64,000 nt of DNA, from contig NZ_JBGQOM010000001.1 of the NCBI RefSeq assembly GCF_052119645.1, positions 434,001 to 498,000 on the forward strand, read 5' to 3'. Position numbers and translations under genes: made by a program. The notes below the pieces were generated by a model that saw only the letters and a program-made list of their open reading frames with translations, was not told the origin of the DNA and searched no databases. Below are positions 44,755-52,280 of this stretch, in pieces. How positions within the stretch are numbered: the stretch's first letter is position 1; the number at the start of each line of letters is the position of its first letter. Origin of the DNA: Paraglaciecola sp030730205. GTDB lineage: Bacteria > Pseudomonadota > Gammaproteobacteria > Enterobacterales > Alteromonadaceae.

Positions 44755-45375
44755 ATGAAAGTTTTAGGTTTATATAGTGGCAAACGTCACTCAATTGGTC
44801 CCAAACTAAGCCCTACAGGGATTTATAAAAAACCTCGTGATGTTGTTGAAGTGAACACTCTCGGCATCATCGATGATGTGCAAGTCGATAAACGCTTTCA
44901 TGGTGGCCCTGAACGCGCTTTACATCAGTTTTCGTTACAGAGCTACCAAAGAATCATTCAACGGTTTCCTTTACTGTATAAATCAGCTTTGCCGGGCTCA
45001 ATAGGAGAAAATATCGTTGTTGAAAAGATGAACGAAGACAATGTTTGTATCGGTGATCTTTATGCAGTCGGCACAGTGATCTTACAAGTTAGCGGCCCGC
45101 GAATCCCGTGCTGGAAAATTGATGAAAAATTCAAGCAGCCTAAACTGCAGTTATTTATAAGGCAGTATCAACTAAGCGGCTGGTACTTCAGAGTCTTAAA
45201 AAACGGACAAATCAGTATTGACGATGAATTCAAACTGCTTGAACGCCCTCAAGCCAAGTTGAGCATTCGGTATTTTTTAAGCCAAATAGACATTCAGCCC
45301 AAAACGGCGATATTCATCGAACAGATAAAACAGGCCACAGAACTTGATCCAGACTGGCTGCATAAACTGCTTTGA
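44755..45375 (+). CDS. MOSC-domain protein, YiiM-like
   Basis: From the ATG at 44755 the 206-residue protein starts MKVLGLYSGKRHSIGP. MOSC domains bind molybdenum cofactor sulfur or serve as metal-sulfur carriers; YiiM members take part in reduction of N-hydroxylated compounds. Motifs: VDKRFHGGPERALHQFS, PGSIGENIVVEKM and VSGPRIPCWKID with the conserved Cys. The C-terminal helical part is also YiiM-like. An upstream start at 44683 would run into the divergent sigma gene. Confidence 0.88.
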   Translation: MKVLGLYSGKRHSIGPKLSPTGIYKKPRDVVEVNTLGIIDDVQVDKRFHGGPERALHQFSLQSYQRIIQRFPLLYKSALPGSIGENIVVEKMNEDNVCIGDLYAVGTVILQVSGPRIPCWKIDEKFKQPKLQLFIRQYQLSGWYFRVLKNGQISIDDEFKLLERPQAKLSIRYFLSQIDIQPKTAIFIEQIKQATELDPDWLHKLL

Positions 45376-45394
45376 GTTTGAATAAGCGCTCATA

Positions 45395-45422
45395 AAAAAA
45401 CACCGCCAAATGGCGGTGTTTT
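45395..45422. terminator. Bidirectional terminator between MOSC gene and rplI
   Basis: AACACCGCCA (45399-45408) pairs with TGGCGGTGTT (45411-45420), with A-run before and TTTT after, so it can stop transcription from both sides. Confidence 0.85.
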
Positions 45423-45454
45423 CATAAATCGAAACTAATTCAGATTCTTAATAA

Positions 45455-45907
45455 TTAAGCTTCTTGAATAATAACAATCTTGATGCTTGCAGTAACTTCA
45501 GAGTGCAACTGTAAATCTACAGTGTGCTCACCTGTTTCACGTAAAGTACCGTTAGGTAATTTAACTTCAGCTTTAGTAGTGGCAAAACCAGCAGCTGTAA
45601 TAGCGTCAGCGATGTCACGAGTACCCACTGAACCAAACAACTTACCTTCGTCGCCGGCAGGAGCTGCAATGGTAACTTCAGCTAACTCAGCAAGCGCTTC
45701 AGCACGAGCTTGTGCAGCAGAAAGTTGCTCAGCAATTTTTGCTTCTAATTCAGCACGACGTTGTTCAAATTTCTCAACGTTGACTTTAGTAGCAGGAACC
45801 GCTTTGCCCTTTGGGAACAAAAAGTTACGTGCGTAGCCTGATTTTACAGTGACTTTGTCACCTAAGCCGCCCAGGTTGGCAACTTTGTCTAGTAGTATGA
45901 TTTCCAT
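45455..45907 (-). CDS. rplI: 50S ribosomal protein L9
   Basis: The 150 residues match the family. N-terminal MEIILLDKVANLGGLGDKVTVKSGYARNFLFPKGKA is the rRNA-binding domain, followed by the long helix and a C-terminal domain with GKLFGSVGTRDIADAI. Last gene of rpsF-rpsR-rplI. Confidence 0.98.
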   Translation of the reverse strand: MEIILLDKVANLGGLGDKVTVKSGYARNFLFPKGKAVPATKVNVEKFEQRRAELEAKIAEQLSAAQARAEALAELAEVTIAAPAGDEGKLFGSVGTRDIADAITAAGFATTKAEVKLPNGTLRETGEHTVDLQLHSEVTASIKIVIIQEA

Positions 45908-45924
45908 CTTTGCTACCTCAGCGA

Positions 45925-46152
45925 TTACTTGTGAGAATCAGTATATGGAAGCAAAGCTAGGAAGCGCGCGCGCTTGATAGCAGTTGACAACTGACGCTGA
46001 TATTTAGCGCTAGTTCCAGTGATACGGCTAGGTACAATTTTACCACTTTCAGTGATGTAGTTTTTCAACATTGCGATATCTTTGTAATCAATCTCAACAA
46101 CACCTTCAGCTGAAAAACGGCAGAACTTACGACGTCTAAAAAAACGAGACAT
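45925..46152 (-). CDS. rpsR: 30S ribosomal protein S18
   Basis: The 75 residues equal E. coli S18, starting MSRFFRRRKFCRFSAEGV and ending RARFLALLPYTDSHK. It starts 11 bp after rpsF, which leaves no room for priB, present at this spot in E. coli. Confidence 0.98.
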   Translation of the reverse strand: MSRFFRRRKFCRFSAEGVVEIDYKDIAMLKNYITESGKIVPSRITGTSAKYQRQLSTAIKRARFLALLPYTDSHK

Positions 46153-46163
46153 ATTGTTTCTCC

Positions 46164-46559
46164 TTATTCTTCATCTTCAGAAGCGTTGGCTTCTGAATGA
46201 GCAGGTTTGTCGTATGACTTTTCTTCACGCTTTTCACGACGCTCTTCTTTAGCCATAGGAGATTGTTCAGTAACAACACCTTTGGTACGCATAACTAGGT
46301 TACGCAAGATAACGTCATTGAAACGGAAAGCAGTCTCTAATTCTTCAATCGCTTCAGCAGTTGCTTCAGCATTGATCAAGACATAATGCGCTTTGTGTAG
46401 TTTGTCGATTGGGTAAGCCAACTGACGACGGCCCCAATCTTCTTTGCGGTGAATAGTACCGCCATTTTGGGTCAGAATCCCGGTATAACGCTCGATCATA
46501 CCTGGAACTTGTTCACTCTGGTCAGGGTGAACCATGAATACGATTTCGTAATGACGCAT
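46164..46559 (-). CDS. rpsF: 30S ribosomal protein S6
   Basis: From the ATG at 46559 it has 131 residues and starts MRHYEIVFMVHPDQSEQVPG, identical in the opening to E. coli S6. GAGGAG lies 7 bases upstream; earlier Met codons add non-conserved residues. The acidic C-terminal tail (ANASEDEE) is present. First gene of the operon. Confidence 0.98.
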   Translation of the reverse strand: MRHYEIVFMVHPDQSEQVPGMIERYTGILTQNGGTIHRKEDWGRRQLAYPIDKLHKAHYVLINAEATAEAIEELETAFRFNDVILRNLVMRTKGVVTEQSPMAKEERREKREEKSYDKPAHSEANASEDEE

Positions 46560-46973
46560 CATATTGCTCCTCACGGTTGTAGTCTCGACAGCACAGCCAA
46601 ACTGTATTGAGACAAGGAACTTAATTAGGGTAGCTGTTTTAAGCGGCGCGGATTGTACATAAAGCGGGCAACACGGACAAGACTTATTTAGTACAAATCG
46701 ACATTAATACCAATATTTGGCGCAAAAACGCCAAAAAACGACTTCATCCTCTGCCATCAGCAATAAATTTGAGAAACTAATCATTTTATTGAACAAAAGT
46801 ACATTTTTTTTGATGACTACACCTTGTGTTCAACTGGGCTATCCCCATCTATGCTCCCAGAACAAAGTTCTATATAAATTTTCGAACAATTGAAGTTTCA
46901 GTTGTTCATCCCAACTCTCGAGTTTTCGAGGTAAAAATTAACTTAATCATTGGAATTTTCAGGAGATTTGAAA
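46560..46973 (+). other. Intergenic region between rpsF and groES
   Basis: This 414-base gap holds divergent promoters: the rpsF operon leader on the minus strand and the heat-shock promoter of groESL at 46822-46848. The groES leader is about 120 bases. No other gene is seen. Confidence 0.6.
46822..46848 (+). promoter_or_regulatory. Sigma-32 heat-shock promoter of groESL
   Basis: CCTTGTG (46822-46828), 14 bases, CCCCAT (46843-46848) followed by CT. This fits the RpoH pattern CTTGAA-N13-15-CCCCATNT with a single departure in the -35 box. Confidence 0.8.
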
Positions 46974-47264
46974 ATGGCAATTCGTCCCTTAAACGATCGC
47001 GTGATCGTTAAACGTCAGGAACAAGAAAGCAAATCAGCTGGCGGCATCGTGCTTACCGGTTCTGCTGCTGAAAAATCAACTCGCGGAAAAGTAATCGCGG
47101 TAGGTAATGGCCGTACTTTAGACAACGGTAGCGTGAAAGCGATAGACGTTAAAGTCGGTGACATCGTTATTTTTAATGACGGTTACGGTGTGAAAACTGA
47201 AAAAATGGATGGCGAAGAAGTCCTTATCCTTGGCGAGAATGACATTCTTGCTGTCGTTGAATAA
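46974..47264 (+). CDS. groES: Co-chaperonin GroES
   Basis: From the ATG at 46974 the protein has 96 residues and starts MAIRPLNDRVIVKR; AGGAG lies 9 bases upstream. The mobile-loop block KSAGGIVLTGSAAEKSTRG and the DIVIFNDGYGVKTEK roof region are present. It caps the GroEL ring. A longer in-frame start at 46950 is not conserved. Confidence 0.98.
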   Translation: MAIRPLNDRVIVKRQEQESKSAGGIVLTGSAAEKSTRGKVIAVGNGRTLDNGSVKAIDVKVGDIVIFNDGYGVKTEKMDGEEVLILGENDILAVVE

Positions 47265-47307
47265 TCAGTAACTAACCCGTTAAACAGAATTCAGAGGAAA
47301 TTTAAAC

Positions 47308-48954
47308 ATGGCAGCTAAAGAAGTTCGTTTTTCACAAGATGCTCGCAATAAAATGCTTGCTGGCGTTAATATCTTAGCCAATGCAGTAAAAGTAACCCTT
47401 GGCCCTAAAGGTCGTCATGTCGTATTAGACAAGTCATTCGGTGCACCAACCATCACTAAAGACGGTGTATCTGTAGCCAAAGAAATCGAACTTGCAGACA
47501 AGTTTGAAAATATGGGCGCACAGATGGTTAAAGAAGTGGCGTCTAAAGCAAATGATGAAGCCGGTGACGGAACCACTACTGCGACTGTTCTTGCCCAAGC
47601 TATCGTAACTGAAGGTTTAAAATCTGTTGCTGCAGGTATGAACCCAATGGATCTTAAACGTGGTATCGACAAAGCCGTTATCGCTGCTGTTGAACAGCTC
47701 AAGTTATTGTCTGTACCTTGCGCCGACAGCAAAGCTATTGCTCAAGTAGGTACTATCTCAGCTAACTCAGATTCAGAAGTGGGCGAGCTTATCGCCAAAG
47801 CGATGGATAAAGTAGGCAAAGAAGGCGTTATCACTGTTGAAGAAGGCCAGAGCCTACAAAACGAATTAGACGTTGTTGAAGGTATGCAATTCGACCGTGG
47901 CTATTTGTCTCCTTATTTCATGAACAATCAAGAAAACGGCACAGTAGAACTTGATTCTCCCTATATCCTATTGGTTGATAAGAAAATCTCTAACATTCGC
48001 GAAATGTTACCTACTTTAGAAGCGGTTGCTAAAGCATCTAAGCCTTTATTAATTATTGCTGAAGATGTTGAAGGCGAAGCACTTGCTACCCTAGTGGTAA
48101 ACAACATGCGCGGTATTGTTAAAGTAGCTGCAGTAAAAGCTCCTGGTTTTGGTGACCGTCGTAAAGCCATGTTGCAAGACATCGCGACATTAACTGGCGG
48201 TACGGTTATTTCTGAAGAAATCGGCTTAGAGCTTGAAAAAGTGACTTTGGAAGATTTAGGTACCGCTAAACGTATCGTTATCACTAAAGACAATACCACT
48301 ATCGTTGATGGTGCCGGTGAAGAAGAAGCGATTAAAGGTCGTGTTGCTCAAATCCGCGCACAAATCGAAGAATCAACGTCTGACTACGACAAAGAAAAAC
48401 TACAAGAACGTTTAGCTAAATTAGCTGGCGGTGTTGCAGTAATTAAAGTTGGCGCAGCCACTGAAGTTGAAATGAAAGAGAAAAAGGCCCGCGTTGAAGA
48501 TGCACTGCACGCAACTCGTGCAGCGGTAGAAGAAGGCGTAGTGGCCGGCGGTGGTGTAGCCCTAGTACGTGCAGCAGCTAAAATTGCTGACCTCAAAGGC
48601 GACAACGATGACCAAACACTAGGTATTAAATTAGCACTACGTGCAATGGAAGCGCCTTTGCGTCAAATCGCGACTAACGCAGGTGCTGAAGCCTCTGTTG
48701 TGACTAACGCCGTTAAGACCGGTACTGGTAACTTCGGATATAACGCTGGTAACGATACATACGGCGATATGATTGAGATGGGTATCCTTGACCCAACTAA
48801 GGTAACTCGCTCTGCATTACAATTCGCGGCTTCTATTGCCAGCTTGATGATTACTACCGAGTGTATGATCACCGACGCGCCAAAAGAAGAAGGCCCTGCA
48901 ATGCCTGATATGGGCGGCATGGGTGGAATGGGCGGCATGGGCGGCATGATGTAA
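47308..48954 (+). CDS. groEL: Chaperonin GroEL
   Basis: The 548 residues are the E. coli length. Nucleotide motifs VTLGPKGRHVVLDKSFGAPTITKDGVSVAKEI and GDGTTTATVLAQAI are intact, and the C-terminus ends in GGM repeats (MGGMGGMGGMGGMM). The last five codons and stop form the core of the attachment site of the integrated element, which lies immediately downstream; because the repeat restores the same codons, the protein is unchanged. It is cotranscribed with groES. Confidence 0.98.
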   Translation: MAAKEVRFSQDARNKMLAGVNILANAVKVTLGPKGRHVVLDKSFGAPTITKDGVSVAKEIELADKFENMGAQMVKEVASKANDEAGDGTTTATVLAQAIVTEGLKSVAAGMNPMDLKRGIDKAVIAAVEQLKLLSVPCADSKAIAQVGTISANSDSEVGELIAKAMDKVGKEGVITVEEGQSLQNELDVVEGMQFDRGYLSPYFMNNQENGTVELDSPYILLVDKKISNIREMLPTLEAVAKASKPLLIIAEDVEGEALATLVVNNMRGIVKVAAVKAPGFGDRRKAMLQDIATLTGGTVISEEIGLELEKVTLEDLGTAKRIVITKDNTTIVDGAGEEEAIKGRVAQIRAQIEESTSDYDKEKLQERLAKLAGGVAVIKVGAATEVEMKEKKARVEDALHATRAAVEEGVVAGGGVALVRAAAKIADLKGDNDDQTLGIKLALRAMEAPLRQIATNAGAEASVVTNAVKTGTGNFGYNAGNDTYGDMIEMGILDPTKVTRSALQFAASIASLMITTECMITDAPKEEGPAMPDMGGMGGMGGMGGMM

Positions 48955-48955
48955 A
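48937..48955 (+). repeat. attL: 19-bp direct repeat at the groEL 3' end
   Basis: ATGGGCGGCATGATGTAAA encodes the last five groEL residues (MGGMM), the stop codon and one further base. The identical 19 bases occur at 62138-62156 without the rest of groEL. Together they bound the 13.2-kb element. Confidence 0.88.
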
Positions 48956-48995
48956 CTGCCCTTAATACCTTTCATAGTTTTTCATTAAGTTTCAT

Positions 48996-49030
48996 AAGCC
49001 CCGTTTATATTGATATTCGGGGCTTTTTTC
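48996..49030 (+). terminator. Terminator now following groEL
   Basis: AAGCCCCG (48996-49003) pairs with CGGGGCTT (49018-49025), followed by TTTTTT-like sequence. It lies just inside the element, so it ends groESL transcription before the integrase gene. Confidence 0.8.
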
Positions 49031-49086
49031 TTATTTTGCTGATTGCAACTAATTTCATCTTCTTGCATTAAATTTCAAAACAATGA

Positions 49087-49165
49087 GGGTATAAGTGGGG
49101 GTACCACTCTATTATTGGTATTAAAAATTCGGTATATTCCTAAAAATACCCCACTATGGTACCCC
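49087..49165. repeat. Candidate integrase arm sites, left end
   Basis: GGGTATAAGTGGGGGTACC (49087-49105) and, in inverse direction, GGTACCATAGTGGGGTATT (read on the minus strand, 49147-49165 region) flank the stretch before the integrase start. A closely related GGGTATAAAGTAGGGTACC lies near the right end. The pattern is seen directly; binding by the integrase or AlpA is inferred. Confidence 0.5.
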
Positions 49166-49168
49166 TAC

Positions 49169-50377
49169 ATGTCAATTACGAATCAACAAATCAAAGCCCT
49201 AGTTTGTCCGACAGATCGCAAACAAGTCAAAAAGTCGATTGGCGATGGTCTATTTATATTAGTAAAGACGAACGGCTCCAAATTGTGGCGTTTTCGATAC
49301 AAGTATGCCTCAAAGCATCAAGAAATGGCGATTGGAAAATACCCTACTGTGTCGTTAAGTAAAGCCAAAGAAATGGTGCAAGATGCCAGAGCACTTTTGC
49401 GAGAGGGTATTAACCCAATGGAAAAACGAAAAGAACGCAAACGCATGGTTGTTGAGATCGAAATGTTCTTTGAGCCAATTGCTATGGAATGGTGGCGACT
49501 GGTTTACAATTCAAAAGAATGGTCTGAAGATCACGCGGACAAAGTAAAGCGATGGATTTCGAAAGATACCAAGATAATTAATAAACTTCATATTAAAAAA
49601 ATCAATGGTACACATATCAACGATATCATGAATAAAATCAAAGAATCAGGATTCGTTAGAAAAGCACCAGACGTTTTGTCGATGATTAATCGGGTCTTCA
49701 AATATGCGAAAGTAAAAGGGTATACTGAAAATAATCCAGCGGAAAACTTTCCATTGACCGATCTAATTGGTGCGCTACCAAGGGTGCAGCACTATTCAGC
49801 AATTACATCTAAAGGTGATCTTGCGCAGCTAATTTACGATGTCGATAATAATAATAAAGGGAATTACTGTTCAATTGAAGCACTTAAATTAGCCCCGCGA
49901 CTTTTATTAAGGCCTGGAGAGGTTCGTTTACTAAAGTGGGAATACGTTGATTTAAATGATCATTTAATAAGAATACCTGCCGAGAAAATAAAGAATAGAG
50001 CAAACGATCACCTTGTTCCTTTGTCTAAACAAATGTTATATCAATTTGAAGAAATTAAGAAATATACTGGCTATTCTTCGTTTGTTTTCCCTAATCAAAA
50101 CGATACTCGAAAAACGCTCAGCAAGAATGTTCTTGCAAACCGTCTTAGGGCGTTAGGATATGATGCAGAGATAATGAGTGCTCATGGATTTAGAACTACT
50201 GCATCAACCAATTTATATGAAATGGGGTATGCCGAAGACGTAGTAGAGACACAGCTCGCTCATCTTTTAGGTAACACAACACGTCAATCATACAACCGCG
50301 CTAAATATCTGCCGCAGCGGCGTGAGATGATGCAACATTGGTCAGATTTGTTGGATGAGCTAAAGGATAATCTTTGA
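49169..50377 (+). CDS. int: Tyrosine recombinase (DUF4102 / P4-type integrase)
   Basis: Site-specific recombinase that would insert and excise the element. The 402-residue protein from ATG 49169 has the DUF4102 start SITNQQIKALVCPTDRKQVKKS and WRFRYKYASKHQEMAIGKYPTVSLSKAK. A core-binding domain follows, then the catalytic domain with Arg in LLRPGEVRLLKW, HGFRTTASTNLYE and the nucleophile region HLLGNTTRQSYNRAKYL. The frame extends upstream to 49043, but those residues lack family similarity. Its position beside attL and its direction away from groEL are typical of integrating islands. Confidence 0.92.
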   Translation: MSITNQQIKALVCPTDRKQVKKSIGDGLFILVKTNGSKLWRFRYKYASKHQEMAIGKYPTVSLSKAKEMVQDARALLREGINPMEKRKERKRMVVEIEMFFEPIAMEWWRLVYNSKEWSEDHADKVKRWISKDTKIINKLHIKKINGTHINDIMNKIKESGFVRKAPDVLSMINRVFKYAKVKGYTENNPAENFPLTDLIGALPRVQHYSAITSKGDLAQLIYDVDNNNKGNYCSIEALKLAPRLLLRPGEVRLLKWEYVDLNDHLIRIPAEKIKNRANDHLVPLSKQMLYQFEEIKKYTGYSSFVFPNQNDTRKTLSKNVLANRLRALGYDAEIMSAHGFRTTASTNLYEMGYAEDVVETQLAHLLGNTTRQSYNRAKYLPQRREMMQHWSDLLDELKDNL

Positions 50378-50421
50378 TTTGACTAGTGCGTAGGTTTTTA
50401 TTTATTGATTGCCAGCCCTCT

Positions 50422-50480
50422 AAACACTCTAAATGCTCTATTTTTAAAGTCTTAGAGTCTTTGGAGAATTTAGAGTGTTT
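50422..50480. repeat. Inverted repeat between integrase and relaxase genes
   Basis: AAACACTCTAAAT (50422-50434) pairs perfectly with ATTTAGAGTGTTT (50468-50480); the loop again contains CTCTA and TAGAG. It lies between two convergent genes, so a shared terminator is likely. Confidence 0.65.
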
Positions 50481-51495
50481 GAGTCTGTTTCTTGTGTTTC
50501 TCTGCTTTGATGACATTCCTGTTCAAAAACTGAGAAGCCTTCAATGAAATCTTTTTAATAGCTACCATACTTTGATTTTTAATAGCTTTTTGTAGTTCCA
50601 GCTTCAAGGACAGTAGCTGTTTAATATTTTTTGAAAGCGAATTCAAATGCTGTTGAAGTCTATTTACATCAACCGCGAGATTTTCTGCTATTTCTCGTTT
50701 TTTTGAAATTTCTGCGTTTAAAGTTTCATTAGTCTTGCCGATGTCTACGGATTTCTTTTCTAAAGCAGTGAGCTTCTGTTTTACAAAGTGCTCTTTTGAC
50801 AAATGCTCTTTATTAGTAATGTTTTTAGATTGGCCGCGAGTGAAATTAAGATCTTGAAATGCTTCCGCTGCTAGATCTTGCATTTTTTCAAAATTTGGAT
50901 TGAGCTGATTTGTCCTGCCATCTTTGTTTTTTCCCTTTTTTATGAGCTTTCTAAGCGGAGCAATCTTGTTGCTAAAATCGTAATTAAAGAATTGAACATG
51001 TGCGTGAATGTTACGTTTGAACGTCCCTGTTTCATCGTTTACATGACCTTCGTCAAGGTGAAAGTCAATCGCAATAGGCTCAAAGCCAAAGCGTTTTTTA
51101 ATCGCTTGAGCATATTTTTTGAGTCGATTCAGCACTAAAACTTTCGCCTTCTTATGCCCATATTTCTTTTCAAGTTCGTAATATTGTGACTCACTGAAAA
51201 TAACGATATGTTCAAATAAACAGTTAAAGTCTGATCGTGGCTTTTTGCCCGTTACCTTTTGATACTGACAATACATTAAGTTTAGCGCTTCGATAGGGGT
51301 TGCCGCGCCTTTTGCATATACCCCGACATTTGACGACGTGTGCTCTACTCTTACATTTGGTGATTTTGTAAATCCAACTCTCAAATGGTGAGCGTGGTCG
51401 AGCACGGCAACGGCAGGTTCATACTTATAATAACGACTTTTAACGGCAACAAAATTTTTTGAATTAGGAATCATTTTGCTATTCCAATCTTTCAT
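50470..51495 (-). CDS. MobV/Pre-like relaxase
   Basis: A 341-residue protein. The first 200 or so residues resemble plasmid Mob/Pre (MobV) relaxases: FEHIVIFSESQYYELEKKYG, then FHLDEGHVNDETG and RNIHAHVQFFNYDF, which together give the HxDE...HxH metal-binding motif III, here stretched by a short insertion. The second half is a coiled coil, as in other Mob proteins. It would nick the element at an oriT for transfer by a helper system. It overlaps the preceding small gene by 17 bases; an alternative start is at 51474. Confidence 0.7.
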   Translation of the reverse strand: MKDWNSKMIPNSKNFVAVKSRYYKYEPAVAVLDHAHHLRVGFTKSPNVRVEHTSSNVGVYAKGAATPIEALNLMYCQYQKVTGKKPRSDFNCLFEHIVIFSESQYYELEKKYGHKKAKVLVLNRLKKYAQAIKKRFGFEPIAIDFHLDEGHVNDETGTFKRNIHAHVQFFNYDFSNKIAPLRKLIKKGKNKDGRTNQLNPNFEKMQDLAAEAFQDLNFTRGQSKNITNKEHLSKEHFVKQKLTALEKKSVDIGKTNETLNAEISKKREIAENLAVDVNRLQQHLNSLSKNIKQLLSLKLELQKAIKNQSMVAIKKISLKASQFLNRNVIKAEKHKKQTQTL

Positions 51496-51706
51496 CGCGT
51501 TTAAGACTTGAACAGTCGACTATAAGCCCGTGGATTTCTCGACCCTCATTGCATACGAGCATTTGCGTATCAAAGTCACCTGTATCTTGATTGAGTACTT
51601 GAAACACTGTTGAAAATTCACAGTAGTGGCACATAGTCGTTTCTTGTTGTCGAATACTCAACTGCTCATTTTCCGTGAGGAAGTGTAAATTACTAATTGC
51701 TGCCAT
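51479..51706 (-). CDS. Unknown element-borne small protein with CxxC
   Basis: A 75-residue protein with CHYCEF near residue 26 and further cysteines in VCNEGREI and IVDCSSL. The arrangement suggests one metal site or disulfides but fits no family I recognise. It overlaps the genes on both sides (relaxase start, 135-residue protein stop), so it belongs to the leftward operon. Function unknown. Confidence 0.5.
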   Translation of the reverse strand: MAAISNLHFLTENEQLSIRQQETTMCHYCEFSTVFQVLNQDTGDFDTQMLVCNEGREIHGLIVDCSSLKRDERLE

Positions 51707-52091
51707 TATTGTTTACCTCCCAGTATATGTCTTGAAGCGATCGTATCAAACGTTCAAACTCAGCAGTGCTATCAAACATTGGCGCTAAAAGAATCTCCTG
51801 GTCAGGCCATGAAAACCAAAGCGCATTTGAATATATTTGTTCTTTTGTAATGTTAGGAAAGCTACTGACTTCAGCAACCAAGTTTGATAGATGCTCAATC
51901 TGAACATGACTGTGGAAGTCTTGTTCATTGCCCCAAGGATAGTCCTGTCTATTATTCTCTATCCATTTTTCGTAACTGGCATGGCATTTTGAATACGTTG
52001 ATTTAAGTATTCCCAAAGCTATGCTTTTCGACGCTTCTACGTTAGTAGCTTTCGCTTTAGTAGAAAGGTCATTCAATGATATTGCATTCAT
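51693..52091 (-). CDS. Unknown element-borne protein
   Basis: From the ATG at 52091 the protein has 132 residues; AGGA lies 8 bases upstream, and a second ATG at 52100 is possible. It is soluble and acidic with aromatic residues (YPWGNEQDFHSHVQ, ALWFSWPDQEILLAPMFDS). No known domain is recognised. It lies in the leftward operon between the candidate oriT/terminator region and the relaxase, so a role in mobilisation or regulation is possible. Confidence 0.55.
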   Translation of the reverse strand: MNAISLNDLSTKAKATNVEASKSIALGILKSTYSKCHASYEKWIENNRQDYPWGNEQDFHSHVQIEHLSNLVAEVSSFPNITKEQIYSNALWFSWPDQEILLAPMFDSTAEFERLIRSLQDIYWEVNNNGSN

Positions 52092-52184
52092 AGATTCCAT
52101 CCTTTGTTTTTTATTAAATCCATTGTTTCTATTAAAAACTTATCATAATTTACGAAATACCCAACAAGTCTTCAGTGTTTTTTC

Positions 52185-52235
52185 TTTGCGAAGCAAACCC
52201 ACCGCTCGCGACCTATATTAATAGGTTTTAGTGGG
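52185..52235. repeat. Inverted-repeat cluster, candidate oriT or terminator
   Basis: TTTGC-GAA-GCAAA (52185-52197) is followed by nested repeats: CCCAC (52198-52202) with GTGGG (52231-52235), and ACCTAT (52211-52216) with ATAGGT (52221-52226). It lies between two minus-strand genes of the mobilisation module. No T-run of terminator type is clear on the minus strand, so an oriT is a reasonable but unproven guess. Confidence 0.45.
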
Positions 52236-52280
52236 CTAAAGCCTATCTCATTTGGTGCTTTTATATTGGTTCTATGCAAC

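Noticed and set aside
48663..48947. Antisense open frame over the groEL 3' end
   Set aside because: Open frames opposite groEL arise from its codon use; the translation is low-complexity Pro/Met.
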